Assembly (NCBI GenBank): GCA_018907035.1
Contig: JACCIC010000003.1
Span: forward strand, 4,662,001-4,726,000
DNA from: Sycobia sp. Sy_11
Lineage: Eukaryota; Arthropoda; Insecta; Hymenoptera; Epichrysomallidae
Direction of reading: 5' to 3'
Length of the DNA: 64,000 nucleotides
Below, piece after piece: positions 47,153-60,300 of this stretch. The notes under the pieces were generated by a model. The model saw only the letters and a list, made by a program, of their open reading frames with translations, was not told the DNA's origin and did not search any database. Positions within the stretch are counted from its first letter, which is position 1. Each line of letters begins with the position of its first letter. Position numbers and translations under genes: made by a program.

Positions 47153-47740
47153 ACACCTACTTAGACCATATAAATAACGAATAACCAAAACCAAGTTAGA
47201 GATTTTTAATTGTAAACGAACTTTTCTCATCAAAAAATATCAGTAAGCATCGACGAACAATAAGCATCAATATTTGAATTAGATACTTTGTCTGAGACAT
47301 AAATTGTATAAAACATGTGTATAATAGAATGCATTTGTCTCTGCACGGACAAGTAGACATTATTCCCCTGATAATAACCAGTCTCCAACATACACTTCTC
47401 GTTAGTAAATATGAAATCTATTGAATTTCGTTCATACATAATTACATTTTTTTAAATAAATTCGTAAAATATAATGCTATAATGAGTAACTTACATTATC
47501 TTGACAATAAATATCTATAATGATTCCGATTTCTATAACACTTCTAAGTTATTAAGACGAAGGATGAGAATATTTAAATCTGCAAAGAAATAATAACATC
47601 ACATCTGACGAAATTCAGACTTTCTCCATAATGAGACAAAATATATGTAGACAGCACCTTCTTTAGTCTTCAAAATGGAGGCTTTTGTCTAGCTTTAGCA
47701 GCGCACTAATACGCTCGAATTAATAAAAATCAAAGCAGTT
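47153..47740. other. AT-rich unique non-coding DNA
   Basis: Short frames only, nothing notable. Confidence 0.6.
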
Positions 47741-48180
47741 CGCAAATTGCATCGCTCAGATTCGCAGTCGCCCTCTCCTCGCCTAGAAGACGCAATTTTC
47801 GCTCCCATCAAGTAAGCGACATATAAATTTTCCAGGTAGCGAGCTGGAGAGAAAAAGAAAAGGCGCAGGGGAAGGGGCGGGAAGAAAGGAAAAGGCGACG
47901 GCTCAGTAATTGAAACTAAGATTAGATATTGAATTACGCTCTCGGGAAGAACCGGGAGGAGTATCGCGAGAACATGGGGGGGGGCGGGGGCTGGGATGTA
48001 TTTCAGTGCCGAGTCGCGTCTCCGATAATTGAAAAACTGCTGGCTCACCGGGTCGGGCGACGCGAACGATGCGTTGCTTTTGAGACGAACGCGAAATCGT
48101 CAACCTGAAACCGTTCCGGAGAGAGGCGTTTTTGTTGCGAGCGCCGCACTCGAGGCGAACGGAAGGCCTAGGCTCCGAGA
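47741..48180. other. CpG-rich block with G-run
   Basis: GC-rich with a G9 run near 47976-47985. Minus-strand frames of 66 and 117 codons are Pro/Ser-rich and unsupported. Confidence 0.5.
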
Positions 48181-49860
48181 ATTAGTTTTCTTAATCGATT
48201 CTTTATTGTTCAGTTATGAAATACATGTAATATATGTTTAAAATGGATATATGAAATAAATTATATACCTACAAGTAGCTAGTAATTTACAAAATTTCGA
48301 ATGCTAGAGTAAAAGCTAAATGTTTTAGCAAACTGGGAAATTAATCTAATAGATTTATCTGTAGCTAGCTCTCGTACTGTTGAAAATATATTAAGCTACT
48401 ATATAAAACTCTGATTGTACATTAAAATATTGTATCAATATATACAGTACGATTTTCTTTTCAAAGGGAAAAAGCAAAATTACTTTCTGTACGCGTTCTC
48501 TTTTTTTTTTTTGCTTGACACGTGCAAGCCTATAAAATCCTCAGAATGACGTTTCGTAATTCATTTTTCCTGTCTCCTGGTTCTGAAACTTATTTTAACG
48601 ACGGCACGTTAAGAGCGTTCATATAAGCTCGCGGGAAAATGAATAAATACAAAACCCTGGTCGCTACTACATAAAATTTTCTATAATTAAATTACCAAGA
48701 ACAATTCTTAGAATGAAATTATGCAATTTCGAATTATCCTGCCGTAACTATTTTTCATCAATGTAATAAATTTTTAATTATACTAGATAATTAATAGATC
48801 AGATGTTAGAAATTAGAACTACGAAACCTGGTATTCCCGGAGAAACTATAGAATTGAATATACGATGGAAATATACAATTACTTTAAGAGAGGATTAGGG
48901 CGGTTAAGGAAATTGGTTCGATCTCAACACTGATATGGCAATTAATGGAAGACAGGCGTAGGTTAATATGAACTTAAGTGTCCCCATGATATCCTACCTA
49001 ACGTTTCACAGAGGTAAACATTAACATAAGAGACCCATAAAATTTGGTTATAGATATAGATAGATATATTTATGAAATTAACAAAGGCCAAGACTGCTGG
49101 CGTCTAAACGTTGAAAATTTACACAAGCGCCCTCACCTACCGACGCGGTTCGAAAAGACTCTACGGTTGAAAAGACAGTTTTGCTGCGGGCCGATAGCTG
49201 GAAACGACCCAGCTGCGCAACGATCATAGCAAAATAATCGTCTTTGCATATTAAGATCATCCAGCTCATTCGCGAGCTCTCAGACTTTGCAGTATATTGT
49301 TTTTCTTTTTTTAATATTAAAAATTTATTTTACAGAGAAGGCTTCACCTACATCTAATACATTTTTCTTACTTTTGCGATTAATGATTGGCTCATATTTA
49401 TGTCGCTATCTCAGCTCTTGTTTTATTCGTCAAAACAGCCTGACCGTAACTTAATATGGCCCATTACTATGCAACATAAGTGTGCTGATGAGACTACCAT
49501 TTCTTACGTAAAACTCGTTGCTATAAAAACGCGCAAGGCACTCGGGCGAGCAATGTATTATTGTAATCGCGGTCAGCGCAGCTGGACAATCTGAAAATAG
49601 ACAAGTAACCGCGTTCTATAAAATCTCTGTATCTTCGTGCAACACTGACCTGTCCCAAATCAATTATCGACGTTTCTGCAATTCTCAATTTTGCCCCAGA
49701 AACTCGGGACACTGCTGCACCTTGAGCAGCAAACTCGCGTCGTTGATCTTGCCCGCCACGTAAAAACCCATCCATAACATCCCACCGAAATGCCGTGATC
49801 AATAAGGGCTTGGTCATGGTCTGGCACGTCGTTTGACGAATCTTTGTCATTGGACTGCCA
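48181..49860. other. AT-rich to mixed unique DNA
   Basis: A 64-codon + frame with an ATG at 49400 and a 119-codon minus frame ending at 49521 overlap each other. Neither shows a domain or splice context. Otherwise unique sequence. Confidence 0.5.
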
Positions 49861-50400
49861 AGTCGCCTGTGTGCCTGCAATAGCAGCAGCAGCAGCCGAC
49901 TTTAATTCTCCCCTGACCGTCGCCGCGAATTCGGCGTCGAGATCGACGATGTGTGTGTCTCGCCGCGTCGTATAGACTTCGGTTTAAAGTTCTAATCCCA
50001 GGGTGCGGAGCAGTGTGATTCAGACAGGAACGCCGGAGCGCGCCGGAAACTTCGCCCGCGGTAAACTTCCGGCTAGTTCTCTGTCTCCTCTATACTGCTC
50101 CGAGCTAGTACTCGACGAGCGAGAGAAAGACAGAGAGATAGGGGGAACTTTGGCCTCGAATCGCTACCTTCGGCTGTTGTACTCCCCTTCGCCTACTCTC
50201 TTTCGCCGCGGAAATCCTTCCGTCTTCTTCCCCAGTCCTAGACTTCGAGTCTTATTTCCCGGGCACGACAATCGCGTAACTACACATCTAGCGTTTGCTA
50301 GCCAAAAGTCTCGTCTCTCTAGTTCTCGGTACTCGGCCAAAAATGCAGCTGTAAATCGCGACTTCGCAGCCGGATTGTCGCCCTCGCTTCGGTAAACTTT
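49861..50400. other. CpG-rich block with a (CAG) run
   Basis: Begins with a short CAG run and continues as CpG-rich DNA to about 50,395. A 130-codon + frame (50003-50395) is Ser/Arg/Pro-rich with no domain. It does not start from a supported ATG context and stops as the composition drops. It could be a regulatory CpG block or part of an old mobile element; neither is shown. Confidence 0.4.
49880..49897. repeat. (GCA)5 trinucleotide repeat
   Basis: Short run of AGC/GCA units ending GCAGCCGAC. Confidence 0.9.
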
Positions 50401-51630
50401 GCTTGACTTGGAAAATCTATGTTAGCTCGAGCTTACTATTTCTCCTTTAAAAAACTTTTTTTATGGTGTAGAAGTTAGGCCATTGGCAATTGCATTCCTT
50501 TGCATACCGCATTTCTGAATTGTAAGAAAAACTTAATAATAACAATCTTAGCCTCAATATCTAAAATATTATATTAAATACGGCATTATATAAATGACAT
50601 AAATTACTGATAACCAGCTTACCATGTTCGAATCATCATTCGAATGATAAATTTTTTTCCGATTAAATATCATAAATTCTCCAAATACAAATATAATTAA
50701 ATATTCAATTAATAAATATAAAATATAAATCGAATATTAAATTAATTTGTCAGGTTATAGAGTAATAGATTTTTAATTAATAAATATTTTAATTTTATTA
50801 CTATATATGTATATTTAAAAAACGAAGAATAGTGCTCGTCTCATTTGCATAACTAATATAATAAATTGTAAGAACAATAAAAGTTGTTGCCGATATTTTA
50901 AAGATTTTTGATAACAATGAACCAAAAGCAGTGAGAAAATTATAATCATAAGACTGAATAAGAGTGCACATTTTGTGGAATGGTCTAGAACGCTCCTCAC
51001 AAGTAATCTATATCAATACGTATGTTCAGTATAAACATAAAAGTAATCGCATTACCATAAGCAAATTGATTAGATATTAAAAACTTGCGTGTCTGTCGAG
51101 CACAGCGTTGTATGTAAGTCATTAAAAAAAACAATTGCCAATTATGCAATTCTGAAAAACTAATTCCTGTAAAAATTATTATCAATTTTCTCCCTATTCT
51201 TTTCTGCCCCGATTACATCGATAATACAAATAATGCCAGCGAGCAGGGCACGCTTGCCATTCTCGCTCTTACTCTCCGACGCATACGTTCACCGATATCG
51301 CGGCAATCCTATGCGCGAAAAAAGAAAAGAATCGCCCCATATTAGTATACGACAATCAATAGAGGAAGTGCGCGCGTGTACGGATCGAGCCAATATGTAT
51401 AGATAGTAGACTAACTCTCACGGTAATCTGTATCGTTTTCCAATATTCGAAAGGGCACTCCTCACCCCATCCCACTTCCCACCCTCCTTAGCGACTGGGA
51501 AAACTCGTTCGGTGCGTAGCGTAAATATACCCCAGGTTTTCGCTAGGCGCCAATAGGCATTACAAATCTGAATCCTGCAATTTCTCCATAAAGTCCCACC
51601 TCTTTTCCCAACCCGAGCCCAGAATTTGAT

Positions 51631-51650
51631 AAAAGTAAATAAAAGTAAAT
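51631..51650. repeat. (AAAAGTAAAT)2 tandem repeat
   Basis: Two perfect 10-bp copies. Confidence 0.9.
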
Positions 51651-52155
51651 TTACAAGTTAATTAGACAGTGCATGAAGGAAGTGGTGGGAGTGAGGATTT
51701 TTTTATTTATTTTTGTTAATTAACGAGCCATCCACGAGCGACTGCTTCGTTGAGTTACCTTCGACGAAAAATTACGTATCTGACAATCTGTAATTTGAAA
51801 TCTGTCGAAAATGATTTGACTAGCAAACAAACTTTTAGTGCTACTGGTTTCTAATAAACACCTAGCTTGGAGATGTGGATATGAATTCGAATTCGTCGTG
51901 ATAAAAAAGTTTCTGGTGCTTGTAAGGCACTGAATCTTTTTGCCTCCTTTGTAACTGAGGCACAACATTGCCGACTCAGTGTTCAGAAACGTATTGGAAT
52001 ATTTAAGGTTTTAAAAAAGCTGTCTAATGTATCTCACAGAGATTGTTTTGAGAAGGGAAAGATAGAAGTGTTTGCTCTGCCTTTTGGACGGTCTAACAAC
52101 AGTTTATACTGACTTGTCCCAATGCCCTGGACAATGGATGAAGCGAGCGAATAGT

Positions 52156-52188
52156 ATAAAAGGCAATATTTGAAAGGGGTCAGAAGAA
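52156..52188 (+). promoter_or_regulatory. TATA-type core promoter candidate
   Basis: TATAAAAGGC near 52156-52165 is followed about 27 bp later by GGTCAGAAG, an initiator-like TCAG. The spacing is 3-4 bp shorter than ideal and nothing recognisable lies downstream. Confidence 0.15.
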
Positions 52189-53681
52189 GACGTAAAAGTT
52201 AGATATTTCTACGACACTCCTTATATAAATGATGCGCTTAAAGGAGAATGTTTCTCTTAGAACTTGAATCAGATTGTACGAGAAAAGTTCGTTCGAAACT
52301 TTTTACCTTATAACTTGCATCTCTAATTTATTATATTTGCCAGCATATTTTGACATGAAAGATGTCACGAGTGTGCAAATAATATATCCTAATTATGAAA
52401 CTTTTTAAAAATATAAGGGGAACTGTATAAGATTTTGAAAATTCTATATTACAACACGAAAATGTGAATAGAAGGTTAAAATGATTTGGTCATATATAAG
52501 TTTATCATTTAGGCATTCTCTTAACCTTAGCGAAACGTTTTAGTATCAATATACAATTTTCTGGAATATTTTTCAATGATTGTCATAAGCATTATTATTC
52601 ATTTTTACGGAGATAAATTAAGGAATGAAATTTTGTTATAGAATTACTACCCGGCAACGTTAAAATTGTTATAATATCAAGTTGCGAATTTGAAAACGTG
52701 TATATTAATAAAGAAATTTCTGATCTTCTGAATATTCGAATCAAAACTATTTTAACCTTATCCGAACTGTATGAAGTTCATGAAATATTGAACTATTCAA
52801 TTATAGATCCAATACGAACATATCATAGTTTGAAACTTATACAATGCCATATACATGCCTATAAATGTTAGATTGTCATACCAATGAATTTCATCAAATG
52901 TAGACAGATTTCGAACATTTCGTACTACCGAAATGAATATGCTTAAGTAAAACTTCTCTTTAATACCATGAATTAAATTTCTTAGACATAGGGGTGAGCA
53001 ACTACGTAACATATTTGAAAATAACTTAATACCCATTTCGCATAGGTCTTTAGAATAAGTTAATCGTTATTTTTTATGAATGCCTGTATTCCAAATTTTT
53101 TTATTGTTGTTGAAGAGAATCTATACTTGTATATTGATCCGATTTCATGATCTTTTCATTAATCCAAAATATTCAGTTTAAGAAGCTCGTTTAAACAATG
53201 AACATTCATCCGAATTTTGAGAAAATTGCTCAACACCCCTCTCAGCTGGCATTCAATCAAATACACAATAACCTTTTCGCGTATAATTTAGGATAAAACC
53301 GCGACACTCATCGTCGACTCCCGGTGCCACCCTGACGCGATCAATTGCGGCAACCCATTACTTACGACTTTCCCTCGCAAAAGGCTATTCGCCAAATACG
53401 GAAGCATGGAAGATGCTCTCCATTGACGCCAGCACAGTGGTTGCATCGGCATCAGTGGTAGTTCGGCTCAATGGTCAGCCGTAAATCAGCCGATTCCTCG
53501 ATCCCAATGACCGGCGACGGGGAACGGGAGGGTAAGACGAATTCAAACCGTTAAAGGCTCGACAAGTCATTAATGGAACGCTCGCAATACCGGTCCCACG
53601 CATTACCCTTTGGGGCATAAGCACTCACGCGCACTCGCATATATATACATATGAACTCCCACTTCATTGCTCTTCAGAAAT

Positions 53682-53721
53682 GAGAGAGAGAGAGAGCGAG
53701 AGCGAGAGAGAGGGAGAGAGA
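53682..53721. repeat. (GA)n microsatellite, interrupted
   Basis: 40 bp of GA with CG and GG interruptions. Confidence 0.96.
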
Positions 53722-53874
53722 TTCGCTTGCGCGTTGTACATCATCAGGTATAGAGGGAGGACCATGTCGGTCTGTTTTCTCCAGAGAGAAGAGAGAAAAT
53801 CAATATCGGAGTATTGCGAGGCGCGCGCGCCGTTGAGCATCTAGAAAGAGATGAATGCAGCCACACACACACAC

Positions 53875-54032
<158 letters not shown>

Positions 54033-54057
54033 AACGGAAAAGGGAAGAGATAGTTGA

Positions 54058-54101
54058 CTTCTCTCTCTCTCTCTCTCTGTCACTCTCTCTCTCTCTCTCT
54101 A
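54058..54101. repeat. (CT)n microsatellite
   Basis: 44 bp with one GTCA interruption. It is complementary to the GA array at 53,880. Confidence 0.97.
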
Positions 54102-54195
54102 TCTTTCCCTTCCTTCCCTCTTTCCATCTACGTCCCGAATATCGGACGCGTGGCGGGGATGGTGCGTTCGTACGTGTGTCGCCGACCCTATTGGT

Positions 54196-54237
54196 GTATG
54201 TGTGTGAGTGTGTGTGTGTGTGTGCGCGCGCGCGCGA
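54196..54237. repeat. (GT)n(GC)n tract
   Basis: Alternating purine-pyrimidine, GT with one GA interruption then GCGCGCGCGCG. Confidence 0.96.
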
Positions 54238-54501
54238 GTCTCTATGCATGGGTTACGCGCGTTATCAGGAAGCGCGGCTGGCAATAGTAGTTGCCGCTGG
54301 CGTTAGTCTCGCCGAGAGGGAAGGAACTCGGGTGAGCCGGCGTCGAGCCCGAAGCCCCGCTGCAGGGCCTGCGGTCCCCTACACAGGTGGTACGGAGGTA
54401 GGCACCCCCCACCCCTCCAACCCATCCTCTCCAGCAAGAGCAGAGGAGCGGGCGCGGACGGTGGCGTGCATGGCAGCGGAACTCGCGCGCGGATCGACGT
54501 C

Positions 54502-54510
54502 GCCATTTTG
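54502..54510. promoter_or_regulatory. YY1/Pho-like site GCCATTTTG
   Basis: GCCATTTT is the core recognised by YY1 in vertebrates and Pho in insects, here inside CpG-rich DNA. GCCAT recurs on the minus strand at 54470-54474 and on the plus strand at 55014-55018. Confidence 0.35.
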
Positions 54511-54621
54511 CCCGAGGAGGAGGAGAAGGAGGAGGCCGGAGAAGAGAGAGAATGAGAGGGGTAGAGGACAGCGGACAGCGCGATCTTGCGGGACGCGCGC
54601 GCATCAGGATTGTCAGATAAT

Positions 54622-54681
54622 ACATACACATATATATACACACATATATATATACATATATATAGATATATAGATATATAT
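54622..54681. repeat. Imperfect (AT)n/(AC)n tract
   Basis: About 60 bp of mixed ATAT, ACAC and AGAT units. Confidence 0.9.
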
Positions 54682-54810
54682 GATTTAAAAGCCTTTGGCG
54701 CAGGCAGTAGCACCGAATAACCACGTGGCACATGGATCTGCGCGGGAACCGTTGTTTGGAAATATACACGCACTGTGTCCTAGCAAGCGTCCGTGTGCAA
54801 GAGTCTACAA

Positions 54811-54848
54811 ATGTATGTGTGAATGTGTGTGCGTGCGTGCGTGCGTGC

Positions 54849-54913
<65 letters not shown>

Positions 54914-54949
54914 TGTGTGCCTGCGTGAGTGCGTGTGTGTGTGTGCGTG

Positions 54950-54999
<50 letters not shown>
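54811..54999. repeat. Compound (GCGT)n(GT)n microsatellite
   Basis: Six GCGT units (54829-54853), about 56 bp of GT, a degenerate GAATGTGTGTGCCTGCGTGA middle, then a second GT array of about 44 bp. It has a mosaic history, probably derived from one long GT array. Confidence 0.98.
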
Positions 55000-55060
55000 A
55001 CGCGCACGTCTCTGCCATCCGTGGGGGAAGGGGCTTGGATTGACAATGCAAGATTATGAT

Positions 55061-56920
55061 TTCGTGCTCGATAGCCGGCTTTTGCTTGAATAATATGGCT
55101 CTGTAACGGCTGTTTACATTGTATCTAGTAGTATTTGTTTAGCAATATTTGCTTTTACCTCGTTCCGGTCCGCTTTCTTTCCCTCAGATATTACGCTAGA
55201 TAATATAAATAAACCTATAATAAATTGTTTCCAATTCGTTTTTGCTTTTCCTATATTATTAAAAATTACTCTTCCAATAATAAATATTTGTAGTATATGT
55301 TTGACCCATAATATAATTTTTAAATTTAGAGTATTGCCAATTTCTTACAGAAAACAAAACGTAGAATTTGTTGAAGAATGCATCATTTGATTCATTTAAT
55401 TCTTAATATTTAGTTTCATTATTCACCATTAGACGATATTATAAATTATGTATGGAATATTTTATTTGAATAATCTGTTGATTTAACAAATATATTTTCA
55501 TAGTTTATAAAAAATTAAGTTAAATCGTTATAGAAATAAGAATTAAATCGTTAATTGGATTAACCATTATGATTATTAGATCCAGATAAAACTGTTACAT
55601 TCGATTGAAATAATCAGTATTTATATGTTCTCATGAATTCTAATATTACCAAAATCATCTGAAATACAGATTTGGTATCCAATCCTATATAAATTTTCGG
55701 ATTGCCTACATTTACATAGTTTCAAGGCTTTAATAATCCAATAAATTGTCTGTCATTAACAGTTATCCTAATTTTTATCTGGGTAATATTCGGATTATGC
55801 AAAATGTAAATCAAAATTTAACCCAATATTTTTTCTGGCTCGCACGTTCTAAATTTTTATTATACAATTCTAGTAGCTAGTATAATTGGCATACTTTTTT
55901 AAAAAATAATTTATAAAGATTATCTTTAAACAGTTATGAGTGAATCGCTTCATTTCAGAGTTGTAAACAATTATTTTTCAAAATCGTTTGCATATTTTCT
56001 TAAAAGTCGTCTTGAAGCATAGTTTTTCAATAATGAAATCTGAATTTTATTAATCATCAATAGTTCAAAAATATAACAATATGAAAATGTTCTATAATAG
56101 TAATATATTTCAGGTTATTATATTCTATAACTACTAATGTGCTCCAAGCTTAATCATCAGAGTATCAAAGTATATTTGATATTATTAGAAAAAAATTAAA
56201 ACGCGACACTCTTTTCAATGGAACACCGAAAAAATTAATAAATATTAATCATTTACATAAATACTGTGTATCAAAAACATTTTGAAAGTAGTGACGATAC
56301 ACATTTCTTATTCATATAATTTTTCTCATATTAACCTTAATTCAATCTTAACAAATTTTTATTTATAGCGATAAGTAACTTTAGATCGATTAGAGTATAT
56401 GCTATCTTCAATTTTTAAATCTGCCATTCCAACCATATATAAACATAAAAATCATTTCTATTACTGCAAAGACAACGTTTAAACATTATCATTTGATATT
56501 TAGTTAAAAGAAAATTTTGAAAATGTGAACTTTCGCGTCCACTTATTTTCATTATATATTTTACAAATAAAAGCAATATTCATAGATTCACAAATTTCTA
56601 GTATAAGTCATCTAGTATCAGCATACGAAACTTCAATAACTTATTTTAATATTTATAGCATACAAAAATAATTTATTTATAATTATAAAGACGAGTAAAC
56701 CAACAATAATTATTTACTTCAAAATGCATTAAATTTTTTTTATAACATTAAATCCGATTTTTTAAATTAAATTGCTTAAAATAATTATGCATTGAATACC
56801 GAGATTTAAAAGATCAAAGTCAACAAAAATTAAAATCTTTCGCCACAGAGCTAGAAAAAGCATAACGATTCTCTTTAAAATAAAGTCAAAATCAAAGCGG
56901 AATTTTTCACACATACAAAA
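55061..56920. other. AT-rich unique non-coding stretch
   Basis: Nearly 1.9 kb of AT-rich unique sequence with no array, no frame over 60 codons and no motif that I can support. Confidence 0.65.
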
Positions 56921-56923
56921 GCT

Positions 56924-56926
56924 TTC

Positions 56927-56957
<31 letters not shown>

Positions 56958-56974
56958 CCCCTTCTCTCGCTCGC
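56924..56974. repeat. (CT)n microsatellite
   Basis: About 51 bp with CCCT interruptions and a CTCGCTCGCTCG tail. Confidence 0.96.
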
Positions 56975-57626
56975 TCGTTTTCTTTTAGCCCGTGCTATTT
57001 ACCAACTCGCGCACGCAGCCACGTTTTTTTTGCTTTTTTTTTTATTCATAAAGGAAAGAAACGACCGCCAAAGAGGAAAGATTTTCCTTTTCACGCAGCA
57101 GTCACACCGCTCCGCCCACCCTTTCCCCCAGGAAGTACCACTCGCTCTTAGTTAAAAGCACGCTTCTTAAATCACGGGCCTTTCCCACGCCCTCTCGTAT
57201 TTGCTGCGCCCGACCCTCCTCCACCGACATTCATCGGTCGGGGGGAGGGGGCGAAAAAAAAACAGGAAAACCGCCCGCAGCACCAGCCGTCCGACGCGAG
57301 TGGAAACAGCCGTGCGAGCGAGAAAGGGTCCCTCGCACCGACGCGCCCCAACCTTACGCCTCGACGTACGATCGGCGGGCGCTGAAACGCGCGGCCCCGT
57401 TTCTCCTTACCGAGAATCGTGGATAACAGTGGATTTGCGCGCTCGCGCGCGTCCAGCAAGGGCAGAGGGTCCATCCCCTCGTCCGCGCCGGCTGTTTCCA
57501 CCACGCGAGCTGATTTTCGACATTCACGGACGGCGGCACCGAGGCTCGCTCACGCGCCGTGTTTCAGCGCGAGACTAGCGGCTACAGCGAGAGTGGCAGA
57601 GGGAAAAAGACACGTAGATGTATTAT

Positions 57627-57662
57627 GTATGTGTATATATATATATATATGTGTGTGTTGTG

Positions 57663-57696
<34 letters not shown>
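57627..57696. repeat. Compound (AT)n(GT)n microsatellite
   Basis: About 18 bp of AT, then GT with two TTG interruptions, about 70 bp in all. Confidence 0.97.
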
Positions 57697-57697
<1 letters not shown>

Positions 57698-57847
57698 ATT
57701 CAAAAACGCGTGCGCGTGCGGTTTGGCAAGGGCGAATATTCAACTCACGGCGCGAGCGCGTCTCGCAGAGGCCAAATGTGTTCGCCTCCAGCCTCCCGGC
57801 AAAATGCAATGATTTATTCGGATCTCGTTAATGCGCGCGCAGGAGGG

Positions 57848-57849
<2 letters not shown>

Positions 57850-57889
<40 letters not shown>
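57850..57889. repeat. (GA)n microsatellite
   Basis: 40 bp of GA. Confidence 0.97.
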
Positions 57890-57891
<2 letters not shown>

Positions 57892-58071
57892 CCCTAGGCA
57901 GGCGCATTCTGGTCCAGGCATAAATCGCGATAATCGATCTCGCGCCCAGCGGGTTTTTGCGCGTCGCTCACCCGGCGCGGGATCGCGCATACTGACGTGA
58001 TACACGTACGCACGGATATGCACGTCTGCGTAGGTATACACGGCGCATTTTACTTTCAAATCGAGGGTTCC

Positions 58072-58095
58072 ACCGCCGCCGCCGCCGCCGCCGCC
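58072..58095. repeat. (CCG)8 trinucleotide repeat
   Basis: 24 bp of pure CCG within CpG-rich DNA. CCG/CGG runs of this kind are typical of 5' untranslated regions or CpG islands, but no gene is attached here. Confidence 0.96.
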
Positions 58096-58200
58096 ATATC
58101 ACCTTCGCTCACCGACGGTAGCCGCGTTTTATTTCGATCTTTGAGCGATACGCGTTCCGGCACGAATATTGCGCGAGGTATATAAGCAAGCGTTATAAGA

Positions 58201-60300
58201 TTGTTTGATATGGCATATTGGAAAGGGGGAAAATCGAAAGTCTTCTGATTCGATATATAAGACGATTCTGATCAATTTCGGAAAGTTTATACGAAAGCTG
58301 CTGCGCTTACTTTTCCATCGATATCGAAAAAGAAATCCTCGGTTAATATATCGACTTCTCCATCAACTAGCTTTTCTTTCGGGAATTTATCGAAAATTGT
58401 CTAATTAATAGGCAATTATATGACGCTTACTGACTCAACGCGCAATTAGCGCGCTCTAGTTCGGAGGTCGTAGTCTCGTCAGGCGAAGTTCCTTCGTTCC
58501 TCGTTAAATTTCGCGTCTCCGTACGAGAGGTTAAAGGAGTATAACTAAGCCCTCTCGTGCATGTATAAAGTCGAGTAGAGCAGGAGGGGGAGGGGAGTTT
58601 GGAAAAATTCTTCGGGACCCTCGATTATTATGAAGCATTGTTCTGATGAAATTACGACATATCTTTGTATATGTATTTGTGCATGGAAAATTTTTTTTTT
58701 TACACGCAGTTTGATTAAAATAGCGCATAATATGCCCCGAAGGAATTCTTGTAAACATTCGAACAAACATAATAAAACACTCGCCGTGCTGTTTGCCTCG
58801 CGATATAGCTCAACCTTTGCATTTACATTTTATTCGCTCTGAGACTGGAAAGGATGGCAGGGTATCCCCGTACGTTTTATACATCTCGCCCGAGATCAAA
58901 GTGGAAATTCTTCAAAGCTTTGAAAAATGACATTTTCGTCTTTCTTTTTTTTTTGCTACACCTCCCACCCTCGGCCAGCTCAAAATCCTCTCGATAAACG
59001 TCAATATTTATGGTACAGCCAATGCTTCCACGGCAATTTTTCATAAGGGCGCAGGTGGAGGATCGGGGAGGGCGAAGAAACAATCGCAACGCGACGAGCT
59101 TTCGCGGAAATAACAATGTCGACGTTGTTTATTCCAGAGTATCTAATCAAAGCGGGTTTACAGCGCGCGACTTTATAGGGAGGGGGAGGGGGTTTGGATT
59201 GTTACCGTCCAACACTCGGGCTGCGCCCGTGCAATCGTGCCTAGATCCGTATTTTTCGAATACAAAGGTTGCTGCCACCGCGGAGCATCAGCGATGGCTT
59301 CGCAATCGTGCGTATTGCCGCGTCTGTGGCGAAACTACAGAACGAAATTATTAGCTTTCTCTCTCTTAGAATACTTCCTTCATGTCCATTAACGTATCAT
59401 CGCGCGTGTCAGGCCATCGTCGCGTCGCGAACGCAGCGAAATATCCAACTGCTATTATAAGACTTTAATCGCATTAGTTCCGCGACTTCGTTATTACCTT
59501 TTAGTTTTCGCCCCGAACCTTCTCTTTCGACTATTCATCGCAAAGCCTACAGCCATGCTTTATCCTCGAACTTTGGATAATATGTTTATTTTCTGGGCTT
59601 TTTAAAAACATAAAAAAGAAAGCGAAAAGGCGGGGGGAAAACGTGTTTTATCAGAATCCCTACGGTCCGTCGAACGGGGGGCGAAGCCTCGGTAATTTTA
59701 TTCGCCCGTTGTTGCTGAGCCATCGGGTTTTAGATGGAATTTCAGCGGAGGGACTCACCCCCCCCCCTGCCCTCCGGTCCCTTCCCCGTCCAACTTTTAT
59801 TGAGCGGCAAGCAGAGCCTTTCGTAGCTTGTTAAAATTGACGATCGTAATAATGCTTGCGTTATTGTTTCGAAACGTAGTGGAGGACCGTTCTGGGGCCA
59901 ATGCCGCGCGCGATAATAGCTCGAATATATAGCATTATTACGCGCTCTCGCGCTCGCCCCCTCCCCGCGCTCGCTGCGTTCGCTTTTCGAGAAACTTTTC
60001 GAGAAACTCGCGAGGCGTGCCGGGTCGGGGTGCGAAGGTATTTTTCGAAATTCCCGGTAGTGGAGTAGCGAACGGTGCATGACTATCGAGGGCTTCGGTA
60101 CCGTGGCATCTAAATTTTGCGACAGCGGTGCTTCGATTTCTCGCAAAACAACGAGTCCTTGCGCATAACAAATATCAGTGCCTCCTATTCTTTCGTAATT
60201 CGCCATTGTTTCGCGAATATGGGAGAGGGGGGGAGTGAACGTTAGATTTATCGTCAAATAAGGATCCGAGGGACCATAAAGAGGTGGCCAATCGAGAGCG
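58201..60300. other. Mixed unique DNA with CpG-rich patches
   Basis: Moderate GC with CpG-rich patches at 59,000-59,330 and 59,900-60,140. Frames up to 171 codons on the minus strand (59742-60257) are Arg/Ser-rich. A 114-codon + frame (59010-59354) contains HQRWLRNRAYCRVCGETTE, which superficially resembles a CxxC motif, but it has only one Cys pair and is not a zinc finger. None is accepted. Confidence 0.45.

Larger units (their letters stand above)
50401..53260. other. Long AT-rich unique non-coding stretch
   Basis: No array. It contains a 10-bp tandem at 51,631 and a TATAAAAGG word at 52,156. Minus-strand frames at 51720-51968 (82 codons) and 52797-53036 (79 codons) have ordinary composition but no domain I can name. 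They might be remnants of an old element. Confidence 0.5.
56975..58200. other. CpG-rich block with GT, GA and CCG arrays
   Basis: GC-rich from 57,160 to 58,170. The 193-codon + frame at 57419-58000 and the 110- and 125-codon frames near 57,170-57,580 are Arg/Ala/Ser-rich, cross arrays and have no domain. TATATAAG at 58179-58186 lies at the 3' edge of the block and could be a TATA box, but no initiator is evident 30 bp on. Confidence 0.5.

Noticed and set aside
50003..50395. 130-codon + frame
   Set aside because: Ser/Arg/Pro-rich in a CpG block with no domain, no splice context and no supported start.
53464..53510. D-arm-like GGCTCAATGGTCAGCC
   Set aside because: The arm pairs, but no T-loop TTCRA follows and no acceptor stem can be drawn.
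54242..55051. 269-codon minus-strand frame
   Set aside because: His-Thr runs from the GT arrays and Tyr-Ile from AT units; no domain.
59010..59354. Possible zinc-finger-like frame (CRVCGE)
   Set aside because: Only one CxxC pair, with no second ligand pair at zinc-finger spacing; the rest is Arg/Asn-rich.
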